Positions 17,603-26,852 of a stretch of 35,960 nt of DNA are shown here, piece by piece. Positions within the stretch are counted from its first letter, which is position 1. Each line of letters opens with the position of its first letter. Position numbers and translations under genes: made by a program. The stretch covers positions 1 through 35,960 of the forward strand of contig CALYQY010000010.1 in NCBI GenBank assembly GCA_945291235.1, in the 5' to 3' direction. The notes beneath the pieces were generated by a model that saw only the letters and a list, made by a program, of their open reading frames with translations, was not told the origin of the DNA and made no database searches. The stretch is from an uncultured Gilliamella sp. GTDB lineage: Bacteria; Pseudomonadota; Gammaproteobacteria; Enterobacterales; Enterobacteriaceae.

Positions 17603-19057
17603 TTATCTTCGATAAGGCGCGTAGCGTTTTTGTAGTTTTTGTATTTGATTAATTCTTGCATCAATCTTTGAAATTAAAGTCTGATTGTTTTTGGTTTGAC
17701 GTTTGGCATTTTGCAAGATATTAATTGCCCCTTCAAAATCACCGTCTAACGCTTGTACTTCAGCTTGAGCGCTCATCTCTTGCGCGCGTGAATTTAAGCC
17801 ACCGTAAGCTTGTACCAGTAATTCCCAGCCGTTTTGATCATCACTGTTATCAAAGGTATAACGATGTAACAAACTGGCAGCTTGCTGATAGTTTTTCGTT
17901 TTAATATAGGCATTTGCAAGGTTAAGCTTTAATGCCGCGTTATTCGGTGAATGTTTCAGTGCCGCTTGCAGGCGAGTAATAGCGCTGCTGCCATTATTCA
18001 TTGCCAAATCAATATCGGTCATCAAATCGATATACCAGATATTGTTTGGATCATTATCTAATAATGGTTGTAGTTGCTCTTTAGCTTTCTGATTGTTGCC
18101 ATTATGATTATCAACCAGCGCATTGGCATAGATAATGGCTACTTTACTTTGTGGCGTATTAAGTTTTTTGTAATCTTCAATCAAGAGTTTAGCAATGTTT
18201 TTATTTCTTGAGTTATAAAGAATAGCAAGTCGTGCTTTGGCTAAATAGTAGTCTATTGACGAGGAGACATTTTTTTTACCGTACTGTAAGGAACGGCTGC
18301 GAACATCGCTTAAACGGCTATTGGGTAAGGGGTGAGTCAATAAAATTTCTGGCGGTTTAGTGGTAAAACGGCTTTGATCGGCGAGTTTTTGTAAAAATTC
18401 AGATGAAGCGTTAGGATCAAAACCCGCTTTAACTAATGTTCTAAGCCCGACACGATCGGCCTCTTGTTCATTTGATTGAGTAAAGCTTATCATGCTTTGT
18501 TGCGATCCTGCCATCGTGCCGGTCATGGCTGCCATGCCAGCTTCAGGATTGGCTAAAGTAAGCAATAACGAGCCTAACGTAGCTCCCCAGACATAAGGGC
18601 TATTACGATTCTGTGCTTCCATTGCTCTTGCCAAATGGCGTTGAGTAACATGGCCAATTTCGTGCGCCATAACGGAGGCGAGTTGGCTTTCGTTATCGGT
18701 ATCTAATATAAGTTTAGAATGAATCACCACATTTCCACCAAAAAAGGCGAAAGCATTTAGCACATCGCTTCGCATAATGTAAAAATGGAAAGGGGTTTGC
18801 ACGGATTCAGATTTTGACACTAACTTTTTGCCAATCTCATTAATATATTGGTTCAAAACCGGATCGTTAATGATTGGCGCACTGGCTCGGAGCATTCGCA
18901 TGTAGTAATCGCCCATTTCCAGTTCTTGACCAATACTTAAGGTCGAAGCGGCAGCGGTGCCGATATCCGGTAGGGAGATGTTATTCGCGTAGACGACAGC
19001 GCTATTTTGTAATAATAATGTACTTGATAAAACTAATGCGATTGCTTTCTTTAACAT
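17603..19057 (-). CDS. bepA: periplasmic metalloprotease and chaperone BepA (YfgC)
   Basis: BepA is a periplasmic M48-family zinc protease with TPRs that promotes assembly of LptD and degrades stalled outer-membrane proteins. The 484-residue product has a signal peptide ending about VYA (24) and the zinc motif HEIGH (about 132-136) within a block very like E. coli BepA. A further Glu-containing motif NEQEADRVGLR and a C-terminal TPR region (about 300-460) follow. The ATG at 19057 is used; a TTG at 19066 would add three residues and has no better ribosome site. It follows a tyrosine-phosphatase gene by 146 bp. Confidence 0.94.
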   Translation of the reverse strand: MLKKAIALVLSSTLLLQNSAVVYANNISLPDIGTAAASTLSIGQELEMGDYYMRMLRASAPIINDPVLNQYINEIGKKLVSKSESVQTPFHFYIMRSDVLNAFAFFGGNVVIHSKLILDTDNESQLASVMAHEIGHVTQRHLARAMEAQNRNSPYVWGATLGSLLLTLANPEAGMAAMTGTMAGSQQSMISFTQSNEQEADRVGLRTLVKAGFDPNASSEFLQKLADQSRFTTKPPEILLTHPLPNSRLSDVRSRSLQYGKKNVSSSIDYYLAKARLAILYNSRNKNIAKLLIEDYKKLNTPQSKVAIIYANALVDNHNGNNQKAKEQLQPLLDNDPNNIWYIDLMTDIDLAMNNGSSAITRLQAALKHSPNNAALKLNLANAYIKTKNYQQAASLLHRYTFDNSDDQNGWELLVQAYGGLNSRAQEMSAQAEVQALDGDFEGAINILQNAKRQTKNNQTLISKIDARINQIQKLQKRYAPYRR

Positions 19058-19203
19058 TCTTTTCAACCATAATCATAGGAGTGATAGGCAGTTATTTTAG
19101 CTGAAAAAAAAGACAATACCACACTGAATTTTAATAACCTTTCCTAAAAAAGCATAAAATGCGTATTGAGGCGAACTTGAACGGTTTTTATACCTAAAAT
19201 GAA

Positions 19204-19788
19204 TTATTGAAATACGACTGCACGGATTTTTTCAACATCCACTTGTTTCAGATATTGTATGATATTGGGGTATGCTTTTTTGTGATAACCCAATTCCGGT
19301 TGCATCAATTCGTTTATTGCTTGCTCTTTTGTCCAGTTTTGAAAAACCAAACGGTACATCGCACTGACTACACCGGTGCGATCGCTACCATGCCAACAAT
19401 GGATCAGAATCGGTTTAGGGGATTTGGCAATAGCGGTCAGCACTTCAATCATGTTTTCATCATTGATATCTCCGGCTCGCATTCTAACCCAAACCTCAGA
19501 GAGGTTAGTATCGGTTAATCTACCACGATCGCTGTGCATTAATCGTAAATTAATGATAGTTTTAAAGCCCAGCTCATTAAGATTCTGTAGCTGTTTCGTT
19601 GTCGGTTGTTCAGCGCGATAAACATCATCAGAAATTTTATGAAAATTGCCGGGTAGTTCCAGCTGGTTTTTATTCGGCAACTGGCAACCGGTGGTAATCA
19701 AAATTAAATAACACAACAATAATAGCATCACCAATTGTTTTAGTATGCTTGGATAGTTTGCTATTAGATGTTGTGTTTTATAATTCAT
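19204..19788 (-). CDS. membrane-anchored tyrosine/dual-specificity phosphatase
   Basis: The 194-residue product carries the cysteine-phosphatase signature HCxxGxxRTG as HCWHGSDRTG, with nucleophile C131 and phosphate-binding R137. D107 in RAGDIND is a candidate general acid. The N-terminus has a strongly hydrophobic segment (about 18-34) ending TTGC; Cys35 could be lipidated, although Thr at -3 is not typical of a lipobox. A periplasmic or envelope location follows. Substrate unknown. The ATG at 19788 is 20 bp after the proS stop, so it is probably cotranscribed with proS; a TTG at 19794 is an alternative. The ribosome site is poor. Confidence 0.8.
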   Translation of the reverse strand: MNYKTQHLIANYPSILKQLVMLLLLCYLILITTGCQLPNKNQLELPGNFHKISDDVYRAEQPTTKQLQNLNELGFKTIINLRLMHSDRGRLTDTNLSEVWVRMRAGDINDENMIEVLTAIAKSPKPILIHCWHGSDRTGVVSAMYRLVFQNWTKEQAINELMQPELGYHKKAYPNIIQYLKQVDVEKIRAVVFQ

Positions 19789-19808
19789 CTTCAATAATTG
19801 ATTCAGTG

Positions 19809-21530
19809 TTAAATTGACTGACGGCGTTTTTGGATAAAGCTAAGGATATCTTCAACTTTTATCAGCGTTTTATCACCACCGGCACGATGTTTATATTCAA
19901 CTTCGCCGTTATCTAAGTTTCTTTCGCCAATGACAATGGTGTGTGGAATACCGATAAGCTCAGCATCAGCAAACATAACGCCCGGGCGCTCTTTACGATC
20001 ATCAAATAGTACTTCTATGCCAGCAGCTTGCAAGTCGGCATAGAGCTTTTCAGCCGTTGCTTGTACTTTTTCTGATTTATGCATGTTCATAGGTATAATC
20101 ACAACACTGAAAGGCGCAATTGCTTCTGGCCATACAATCCCACGTTCATCATGACACTGCTCAATGGCAGCAGCAACAATACGGCTTACACCAATACCAT
20201 AACAGCCCATGATCATCACATGATTTTGACCATCTTCACCTTGTACAGTGGCTTTCATTGCTTGTGAGTACTTAGTACCCAGTTGGAAAATATGCCCAAC
20301 TTCGATACCTCGTTTTATTTGTAGCGTGCCTTTACCATCCGGGCTGATATCTCCTTCAACAACATTACGAATATCTTCGATGCGAGGAAGCGGGCAATCA
20401 CGTTCCCAGTTGATATTAAAGTAGTGCTTATGATCGATATTGGCGCCTGCACTAAAATCACTCATTACAGCCACATCACGGTCAATAATAATTGGCATAT
20501 TGAGATTAATTGGTCCCAATGATCCTGGTCCAGCTTTGACAATTGCCCGTATCTCTTCTTCGGTCGCAAATTCAAGAGGAGATGCCACAATATCAATCTT
20601 TTCTGCTTTAATCTCATTTAAACTATGGTCACCACGGACTAATAGTGCGACTAGCTGGTGCCCACTCTCTTTACTTGCTTTAACCATGAGTGTTTTAACC
20701 GTTTTTTCAATCGGTAATTCAAATTGTTCGACTAATTCCTCAATAGTTTTGGCATTAGGCGTATCAACTAATGTCATGGCGCTTGTTGGCGCAAGGCGAG
20801 TTTGCGTTGGAGCTAATGCTTGTGCCATTTCAATATTGGCAGCGTAATCCGATTCGGTTGAAAAGACTATATCATCCTCGCCACTGTCAGCTAATACCTG
20901 AAATTCGTGTGACCAGTTACCACCAATTGAGCCTGTATCCGCTCGCACCGCTCTAAAGTTTAATCCGGCACGAGTAAATACCGCACTATAGGCTTTATAC
21001 ATATCATCATAAGTTTCTTGAAGCGATTCTTGAGTGGTATGGAACGAATAAGCATCTTTCATAATAAATTCACGTGATCGCATCACGCCAAATCTTGGGC
21101 GAACTTCATCACGGAATTTTGTTTGAATTTGATAAATATTTAGCGGTAATTGTTTATATGAACTCACTTCATTACGCACTAAATCAGTAATGACTTCTTC
21201 ATGGGTTGGACCTAAGACAAAATCACGATCGCCACGATCTTTAATTCTTAATAATTCCGGACCATATTGTTCCCAGCGTCCGCTCTCTTGCCAAATATCG
21301 GCAGGTTGAACAACCGGCATTAGCACTTCGATCGCACCGGCTTTATTCATCTCTTCACGAACAATGTTTTCAACTTTTTTTAGCACACGATAACCAGTCG
21401 GTAGCCAAGTATATAATCCCGCGGCAACTTTGCGGATCATTCCGGCACGTAACATTAATTGATGGCTAATGACTTCAGCATCAGCAGGCGTTTCTTTTAA
21501 CGTAGAAAGAAGATATTTACTGGTTCGCAT
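19809..21530 (-). CDS. proS: prolyl-tRNA synthetase
   Basis: ProS charges tRNA-Pro. The 573-residue product is the long bacterial type with the INS editing domain (about 224-407) inserted between class II motifs 2 and 3. Motif 2 is in the [18 protein letters not shown] region, motif 3 in [17 protein letters not shown], and the anticodon-binding domain follows ([14 protein letters not shown] onward). The INS domain normally removes alanine; cysteine mischarging is cleared by YbaK, encoded at 5548-6033. CAGGAT precedes the ATG at 21530. Confidence 0.97.
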   Translation of the reverse strand: MRTSKYLLSTLKETPADAEVISHQLMLRAGMIRKVAAGLYTWLPTGYRVLKKVENIVREEMNKAGAIEVLMPVVQPADIWQESGRWEQYGPELLRIKDRGDRDFVLGPTHEEVITDLVRNEVSSYKQLPLNIYQIQTKFRDEVRPRFGVMRSREFIMKDAYSFHTTQESLQETYDDMYKAYSAVFTRAGLNFRAVRADTGSIGGNWSHEFQVLADSGEDDIVFSTESDYAANIEMAQALAPTQTRLAPTSAMTLVDTPNAKTIEELVEQFELPIEKTVKTLMVKASKESGHQLVALLVRGDHSLNEIKAEKIDIVASPLEFATEEEIRAIVKAGPGSLGPINLNMPIIIDRDVAVMSDFSAGANIDHKHYFNINWERDCPLPRIEDIRNVVEGDISPDGKGTLQIKRGIEVGHIFQLGTKYSQAMKATVQGEDGQNHVMIMGCYGIGVSRIVAAAIEQCHDERGIVWPEAIAPFSVVIIPMNMHKSEKVQATAEKLYADLQAAGIEVLFDDRKERPGVMFADAELIGIPHTIVIGERNLDNGEVEYKHRAGGDKTLIKVEDILSFIQKRRQSI

Positions 21531-21716
21531 ACGTTTATCCTGAAAAAAAATTTATCTATAAATATAATAAAAATGTTAGCTAGTTTAGCAGTACCTAACG
21601 TAACACTAAAGTAATTTTATTGTTATTTTTTTTGCAGTGGCATAATTGGTTTAAAAGAGTTTGGTTAGATCAACCCACAGATTTATGTAATTAGGATAGT
21701 GATTTTTATGCATTTC

Positions 21717-21770
21717 GTATCAAAAATGATGCTTTAGTAATTTGGGAGTTGGCTAGGTATCAAAAACGAT
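21717..21770. repeat. 14-bp direct repeat upstream of the sdaC promoter
   Basis: GTATCAAAAATGAT (21717-21730) and GTATCAAAAACGAT (21757-21770) agree at 13 of 14 positions. Their starts are 40 bp apart, close to four helical turns, so a protein could contact both on one DNA face. No known regulator was matched. Confidence 0.5.
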
Positions 21771-21811
21771 ATGTTTATCTTGTTGATTATATTTAACTTT
21801 TTATTTATTTG

Positions 21812-21827
21812 TGTGATGTAGATCACT
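21812..21827 (+). promoter_or_regulatory. CRP binding site of sdaC
   Basis: TGTGATGTAGATCACT matches the CRP consensus TGTGA-N6-TCACA at nine of ten core positions. Its centre (21819.5) is 41.5 bp upstream of the start site predicted from the -10 element, the class II activator position. CRP control of the serine transporter agrees with E. coli knowledge. Confidence 0.8.
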
Positions 21828-21848
21828 TTAGTAACGTTGTTAAATTGA

Positions 21849-21854
21849 TATCAT
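21849..21854 (+). promoter_or_regulatory. -10 element of sdaC
   Basis: TATCAT matches five of six positions of TATAAT. Transcription would begin near 21861, 28 bp before the ATG. No good -35 is present, as expected when CRP occupies that place. Confidence 0.6.
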
Positions 21855-21888
21855 ATGCCCAAATTTTTAGGTATAGGAGAATATAAAT

Positions 21889-23193
21889 ATGGACAATGCT
21901 GTAGAAAACAAAGATGTTTTCGGTGGGGCAAATGGGGCAAAATTACCCAAGTGGCGTAAAAGTGATACTTTATGGATGCTAAGTCTGTATGGCACAGCAA
22001 TCGGGGCTGGCGTTCTGTTTTTACCAATAAATGCAGGTGTCGGGGGCTTGATTCCACTATTGGTGATGTTAGTCCTTGCCTTTCCGATGACGTTTTTTGC
22101 TCATCAAGCGTTATGTCGATTTGTTTTATCGGGTAAAAATCCTGAAGGCGATATCACGGTGGTGGTTGAAGAGGCATTTGGACGAACTGCCGGCAACTTT
22201 ATCACGGTGCTTTATTTTTTTGCTATCTACCCGATTTTATTGGTTTACAGCGTTGGTATCACCAATACTGTTGATAGCTTTATGGTACATCAATTAGGCA
22301 TGGCATCGATACCAAGGGCGTTATTATCTTTTGTATTAGTCGCTTTTTTAATGTCGATTGTTCACTTTGGTGAAGAGCTGATTGTCAAAGTGATGTCGAT
22401 TTTAGTGTTTCCTTTTATTGCTGTACTGATGATTTTAGCGCTATTTTTAATTCCGGAATGGAATGGTGAAATTTTTTCTAACGTATCATTAAGTGGGGCC
22501 GGTAGTGACGGCAGTCAAAGTATTTTAATGACGCTGTGGCTGGTTATTCCGGTTATGGTATTTGCATTTAATCACTCTCCAATTATCTCTTCTTTAGCCG
22601 TTGCTAAACGCAAAGAGTATGGCGATGTTTACGCTGAACCAAAATGCTCTACAATTATTGCCGCAAGTAATATAATGATGGTTGTAACGGTCATGTTTTT
22701 TGTGTTTAGCTGTGCACTTTGCTTAACCCCTGCTGAGCTGTTGGATGCAAAAGCACAAAATATTTCGACATTATCTTATTTGGCAAACCGATTTAATTCA
22801 CCTGTTATTGAGTATATTGGTCCCCCAATTGCGTTTATTGCAATGGCGAAATCATTTTTAGGGCACTATTTAGGGGGTAAAGAGGGCTTTAATGGCGTAG
22901 TTAATAAAGCATTGCGTAGCTGTGATAAGACAATTTCACCGGCAAAATTAGATAAAATTGCCATTGGCTTTATGTTTATCACGGCCTGGGGAACAGCCAC
23001 ACTTAATCCGAGTATTTTAGGTTTAATTGAATCATTGGGTGGTCCAATTTTAGCGATACTGCTGTTTTTAATGCCAATGTATGCGATCAACAAATTACCG
23101 GCATTAGCTAAGTATCGTGGCAAATTAAGTAATGTATTTATTGTCATTATGGGTTTGATTGCTATTTCAGCAGCTATTTATAATTTGCTTTAA
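21889..23193 (+). CDS. sdaC: serine transporter SdaC (HAAAP family)
   Basis: SdaC is an inner-membrane serine:proton symporter. The 434-residue product has about 11 hydrophobic segments and aligns with E. coli SdaC throughout: LYGTAIGAGVLFLPINAGVGG, YFFAIYPILLVYSVGITNT, VMVFAFNHSPIISSLAVAKR and ATLNPSILGLIESLGGPI. TAGGAG precedes the ATG with good spacing. It is followed after 255 bp by the serine deaminase gene, so uptake and breakdown of serine sit together as in E. coli sdaC-sdaB. A CRP site upstream suggests induction when preferred sugars are scarce. Confidence 0.95.
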   Translation: MDNAVENKDVFGGANGAKLPKWRKSDTLWMLSLYGTAIGAGVLFLPINAGVGGLIPLLVMLVLAFPMTFFAHQALCRFVLSGKNPEGDITVVVEEAFGRTAGNFITVLYFFAIYPILLVYSVGITNTVDSFMVHQLGMASIPRALLSFVLVAFLMSIVHFGEELIVKVMSILVFPFIAVLMILALFLIPEWNGEIFSNVSLSGAGSDGSQSILMTLWLVIPVMVFAFNHSPIISSLAVAKRKEYGDVYAEPKCSTIIAASNIMMVVTVMFFVFSCALCLTPAELLDAKAQNISTLSYLANRFNSPVIEYIGPPIAFIAMAKSFLGHYLGGKEGFNGVVNKALRSCDKTISPAKLDKIAIGFMFITAWGTATLNPSILGLIESLGGPILAILLFLMPMYAINKLPALAKYRGKLSNVFIVIMGLIAISAAIYNLL

Positions 23194-23232
23194 GCTTGAA
23201 TTTATCAGTAATGATGACCATTTAAAGAAAAA

Positions 23233-23256
23233 ATCCGCTTAGGTAAATAGGCGGAT
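23233..23256. terminator. stem-loop between sdaC and sdaA
   Basis: ATCCGCTT (23233-23240) pairs with AGGCGGAT (23249-23256), 8 bp with one G-U. An A-tract precedes it and a loose TATTCTT follows on the plus strand; on the minus strand a T-rich tract follows. It may attenuate readthrough from sdaC into sdaA. The rest of the 255-bp gap shows no ORF. Confidence 0.4.
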
Positions 23257-23448
23257 AAATATTCTTCAAGTTGATAGCAATTGTGTTATAAAGCAGTCCT
23301 AATTTTTCATTCTAAGCGTGAGGCGTTTTGTCCTAACTGGTGGTTGTTAAGCTTTTAACACAGATGTTTGTTATCCAATTTGTTTGAGTAATTTATAAAG
23401 TTTTTATCAAAAAGGCTCAGTCACATTGGGCTTTGAAAAGGGAAAAAT

Positions 23449-24816
23449 ATGAGTTCGGTATTTGAAATATTTAAAATCGGTATTGGGCCGTCAAGTTCAC
23501 ATACAGTCGGACCAATGCGAGCTGGAAAAGCATTTGTCGATGAGCTGATAAGCCAAGGGTTGATGCCGTCTGTAACCAAAATTGTAGCAGATGTTTATGG
23601 TTCATTATCACTAACCGGTAAGGGGCATCAGACCGATATCGCCATTATTCTGGGGCTGGCTGGTGAAAAACCCGATACCGTTAATATTGATAACATCCCG
23701 ATATTTATTGAAAAAATCAGTCAGACTAATCGGTTACCGATTTATGACAATCGTTATGAAATTGATTTTCCGCTAGCTGAGTGTATGGTTTTTCATTCTA
23801 AATTTTTACCATTACATGAAAATGGTATGACATTAAGCGCTTATCATGGCGATGAGATGCTGTTTCAAAAAACTTACTACTCTGTTGGTGGGGGCAAAAT
23901 TGTTGAAGAGGCGCAATTTGGTCAGCAAGAACAAAATCCGGTTTTGTTGCCTTATCCATTTTCGACTGCCGCACAGCTATTAAAGTCGTGTGAAGATAAT
24001 TCGTTATCCATTTCCAGTATTATGATGAAAAACGAGCTGGAATTGCACTCTTATGAAGAGATTGAAGACTATTTTCATCGTGTCGGCCAGACTATTTTAG
24101 ATTGTATTAAACGGGGCATGAATACCGAAGGGTTATTACCCGGCCCGCTTAAAGTGCCACGCCGAGCGTTTTCCTTGTACCGTCAATTATCGACTACCAA
24201 AGATAATATTATCAGCGATCCTATGGTCATTATTGATTGGGTCAATATGTTTGCCTTAGCGGTGAGTGAAGAAAATGCTGCCGGTGGGCGGGTTGTCACG
24301 GCGCCAACTAATGGTGCATGTGGGATCATTCCTGCGGTGCTTGCCTATTATGATAAGTTTATTAATCCTGTTACGCCGGATATCTCAATGCGTTTCTTTT
24401 TAACTTGTGGCGCAATTGGGCAGCTTTATCAAAAAAATGCCTCAATATCGGGTGCAGAAGTAGGGTGTCAGGGTGAAGTTGGTGTTGCTTGCTCCATGGC
24501 TGCCGCTGGGCTTGCTGAGCTTTTAGGTGGGAATCCGCAACAAGTTTGTATGGCCGCTGAAATTGCCATGGAACATAATTTAGGTTTAACTTGCGATCCG
24601 GTTGCCGGGCAAGTACAAGTGCCATGTATTGAGCGTAATGCTATTGCTGCTGTTAAGGCAATTAACGCCACTCGTATGGCTTTAAGACGCACAACCGTTG
24701 CCAAAGTGTCGCTAGATAAGGTAATTGAAACCATGTATGAAACCGGTAAAGACATGAACGCTAAATATCGTGAAACATCACGAGGCGGGCTGGCAATTAC
24801 CGTTCATTGTAGTTAA
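23449..24816 (+). CDS. sdaA: L-serine ammonia-lyase (iron-sulfur type)
   Basis: This enzyme deaminates L-serine to pyruvate and ammonia using a 4Fe-4S cluster. The 455-residue product combines the beta domain (about 1-160, [17 protein letters not shown]) and the catalytic alpha domain in one chain, as in E. coli SdaA/SdaB/TdcG. Three cluster cysteines are at C340, C382 and C393, the same spacing as C343, C385 and C396 of the E. coli enzymes. [20 protein letters not shown] is a family hallmark. Sequence does not decide between sdaA and sdaB; position after sdaC would favour sdaB by analogy. An AAAAGGG precedes the ATG. Confidence 0.94.
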   Translation: MSSVFEIFKIGIGPSSSHTVGPMRAGKAFVDELISQGLMPSVTKIVADVYGSLSLTGKGHQTDIAIILGLAGEKPDTVNIDNIPIFIEKISQTNRLPIYDNRYEIDFPLAECMVFHSKFLPLHENGMTLSAYHGDEMLFQKTYYSVGGGKIVEEAQFGQQEQNPVLLPYPFSTAAQLLKSCEDNSLSISSIMMKNELELHSYEEIEDYFHRVGQTILDCIKRGMNTEGLLPGPLKVPRRAFSLYRQLSTTKDNIISDPMVIIDWVNMFALAVSEENAAGGRVVTAPTNGACGIIPAVLAYYDKFINPVTPDISMRFFLTCGAIGQLYQKNASISGAEVGCQGEVGVACSMAAAGLAELLGGNPQQVCMAAEIAMEHNLGLTCDPVAGQVQVPCIERNAIAAVKAINATRMALRRTTVAKVSLDKVIETMYETGKDMNAKYRETSRGGLAITVHCS

Positions 24817-24843
24817 TTTGCCGTTAACTGCGATAAGTTAATC

Positions 24844-24879
24844 CTTCAATTCGCCGATTAACAATTTGGCGAATTGAAG
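24844..24879. repeat. 12-bp perfect inverted repeat between sdaA and the XRE gene
   Basis: CTTCAATTCGCC (24844-24855) pairs with GGCGAATTGAAG (24868-24879) around a 12-nt loop, inside the 72-bp gap between convergent stops. Neither side has a T-tract. It probably marks transcript ends for both genes, but not as a classical intrinsic terminator. Confidence 0.55.
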
Positions 24880-24888
24880 CGATCAAAG

Positions 24889-25248
24889 TTAATATTTCCA
24901 GCGCATGGTATTGACTTTAGAACGTAAAAAATCATTATTGGCCAGCATATCGACTTTTTCACTTTTTATTGAACGTAACTTTCTTTTTCGTTTAGCTTGC
25001 TCAGTTGATGTATGATGCATCAGTTCATTGTAGGCAAGTAAATTATTGAGCTGATCAAGTTCGCCCAATCCTTTTAGTACGTTAATCAGTGTATGTAAAG
25101 TAATGGATTCACCACTTTCGATGCGTTTAATGGTTGCTATGCCAAGCTCAGATTTTTGAGCAAGTTCTTGTTGTGATAAATTTTTTTCAATTCTGGCCAT
25201 TTTTATTCTGCGACATAACATGGCAACCATTTCGGTTGTTTCATTCAT
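24889..25248 (-). CDS. XRE-family helix-turn-helix regulator
   Basis: The 119-residue product has a Cro/CI-type helix-turn-helix at about 10-65 (NLSQQELAQKSELGIATIKRIE), then a short helical stretch (TLINVLKGLGELDQLNNLL) typical of small XRE regulators that often partner HipA-like toxins. The C-terminal tail (about 85-119) is strongly basic. No toxin or hipA-like gene is adjacent. GAGGAT lies before the ATG. It is 55 bp after nnr on the same strand and may be the last gene of that transcript. Target unknown. Confidence 0.8.
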   Translation of the reverse strand: MNETTEMVAMLCRRIKMARIEKNLSQQELAQKSELGIATIKRIESGESITLHTLINVLKGLGELDQLNNLLAYNELMHHTSTEQAKRKRKLRSIKSEKVDMLANNDFLRSKVNTMRWKY

Positions 25249-25303
25249 GAGTTATCCTCAATATAGAGATAATGCATTGGGTTTCAAGCCTGTTATTTTG
25301 GGA

Positions 25304-26788
25304 TTAATTGGGTAGTATATGGGTTAAACCTTCGATGATATCAGAAGCTAATAAACTGTATTTATTTAATTTTTCAGCCGCTTTATTACCAGCCAAACCG
25401 TGCAAGTAAACACTTACTGGGGCTGCTTGAGCGGCGGATAAATGACCGGCAATGAGTCCGGCTATTATGCCAGTTAACACATCACCTGATCCAGCCGTTG
25501 CCATACCATTATTACCCGATTGATTAATATAAGTCGGTTTGTGAGGTTGGGCAACGACGGTCTTAGCATCTTTTAACACACAAATGACATTGTGCTTTTG
25601 CGAAAAAGTTTTTGCTGTTGCGATTAAATTATGTTTAATTTCATCGATAGCGCGTTTGGTTAGGCTGGCCATTTCACCTAAATGTGGTGTAAGGATAATG
25701 GGCGATTTGGCTTGCTTAAGTAATGACAAATCTTGCGATAACACATTTAGTCCGTCAGCATCAATAATAATTGGCACGGTCGCATGGTTAAGCACGTAAG
25801 ATAAAATCTGATGACTATCATCTGATACCCCCATACCGGGGCCGATAACAATTACCGAAGCCCAATTTATCCATGTTTCAAGTTCATTAAAATTAACGTG
25901 ATTTGGTGTAAAAGGCGATAATAATGCTTCGGGGAGTTGGGATAATAAAATAGTGCTATTACAAATTGGTGTGTAAATACGTACTAACCCGGCGCCGGCT
26001 CGATAGGCGGCTTTAGCCGATAAGTAAGCGGCACCGGACATGTTTTGCGAACCGGCGATTGTCAATACTTTACCATAAGAGCCTTTATGGGAGTCATTTG
26101 CTCGCACCGGTAATAATTTATCGAGATCATCTTGCTCGAAAGTATAATGCGAAGCCGGTTTGTCAGCATAAATCCCAATATCGGCAATCGTTACTTTGCC
26201 GGCTAACTCAAGGCCGGGATAGAAGGATAATCCGAGCTTAGAATAGGCAAAGGTTACTGTCTGTTTCGCTTTTACCGCCGCACCTAATATTTTTCCGGTG
26301 TCGGCACACACGCCGGAAGGGATATCAATCGCTAGCACATCGGCATGACTTTGATTAATCAGCTCAATTGCCCGCAAAAATTCACCGCTAACATTGCGAT
26401 TAAGACCAATACCGAAAATAGCATCGACAACCGTTGTATAGGACGAAAGTGAATCGGGTAACGATGTCATGACAGGGATTTGATAGTGCTGAGCGATTTT
26501 AATTTGCTGTAATGTTTGAGCCGATGCACTATTAGGTAAGCCAACTAAATAGACTGTCACATCGATATGGTGTAATTTGAGTAAACGCGCAACGGCAATG
26601 CCGTCTCCACCATTGTTACCATAACCACATATGAGCGCAACTCTGCTTAGGTTAAAATCTTCAGTTTGAAGTTGATTGGCGACCGCTAATGCCGCTCGTT
26701 CCATTAACACTAGTGAAGGCAAGCCGATTGTTTGCGAAGTATGAGCATCATAGTGCTGCATTTCAGACGAGGTGACTAAGTATTGCAT
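25304..26788 (-). CDS. nnr: bifunctional NAD(P)H-hydrate epimerase/dehydratase
   Basis: This enzyme repairs hydrated NADH and NADPH: the N-terminal YjeF_N domain (about 1-215) epimerises NAD(P)HX and the C-terminal ribokinase-like domain (about 225-494) dehydrates the S form using ADP. Visible motifs are CGYGNNGGDGIAVARLL and DIPSGVCADTG in the first, and ITPHLGEMASL-type and NGMATAGSGDVLTGIIAGL in the second. The ATG at 26788 has AAGGAG 5 nt upstream and is chosen over the upstream frame extension to 26830. Here it follows mpl and not the E. coli neighbours queG and tsaE. A perfect hairpin precedes it. Confidence 0.94.
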   Translation of the reverse strand: MQYLVTSSEMQHYDAHTSQTIGLPSLVLMERAALAVANQLQTEDFNLSRVALICGYGNNGGDGIAVARLLKLHHIDVTVYLVGLPNSASAQTLQQIKIAQHYQIPVMTSLPDSLSSYTTVVDAIFGIGLNRNVSGEFLRAIELINQSHADVLAIDIPSGVCADTGKILGAAVKAKQTVTFAYSKLGLSFYPGLELAGKVTIADIGIYADKPASHYTFEQDDLDKLLPVRANDSHKGSYGKVLTIAGSQNMSGAAYLSAKAAYRAGAGLVRIYTPICNSTILLSQLPEALLSPFTPNHVNFNELETWINWASVIVIGPGMGVSDDSHQILSYVLNHATVPIIIDADGLNVLSQDLSLLKQAKSPIILTPHLGEMASLTKRAIDEIKHNLIATAKTFSQKHNVICVLKDAKTVVAQPHKPTYINQSGNNGMATAGSGDVLTGIIAGLIAGHLSAAQAAPVSVYLHGLAGNKAAEKLNKYSLLASDIIEGLTHILPN

Positions 26789-26808
26789 GCAGTCTCCTTG
26801 TTGGTAAC

Positions 26809-26833
26809 GATATGCCACACGCTGTGGCATATC
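26809..26833. repeat. 11-bp perfect hairpin between mpl and nnr
   Basis: GATATGCCACA (26809-26819) and TGTGGCATATC (26823-26833) pair perfectly around a 3-nt loop. It lies between the mpl stop and the nnr ribosome site, ending 20 nt before the nnr ATG. No U-tract follows on the coding strand. A processing or partial-stop element within the operon is plausible. Confidence 0.6.
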
Positions 26834-26852
26834 TTTGAAGGGGTGAAAACGA

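Larger units (their letters stand above)
21531..21888. other. divergent control region between proS and sdaC
   Basis: This 358-bp gap has no ORF worth calling. On the sdaC side it holds a 14-bp direct repeat (21717-21730 and 21757-21770), a CRP site (21812-21827) and a -10 element (21849-21854). The proS-proximal half is AT-rich; its promoter could not be fixed. Confidence 0.6.

Noticed and set aside
20440..20847. Plus-strand ORF of 135 codons opposite proS
   Set aside because: It lies antisense inside proS, which is fully supported by conserved motifs; the translation has no family features.
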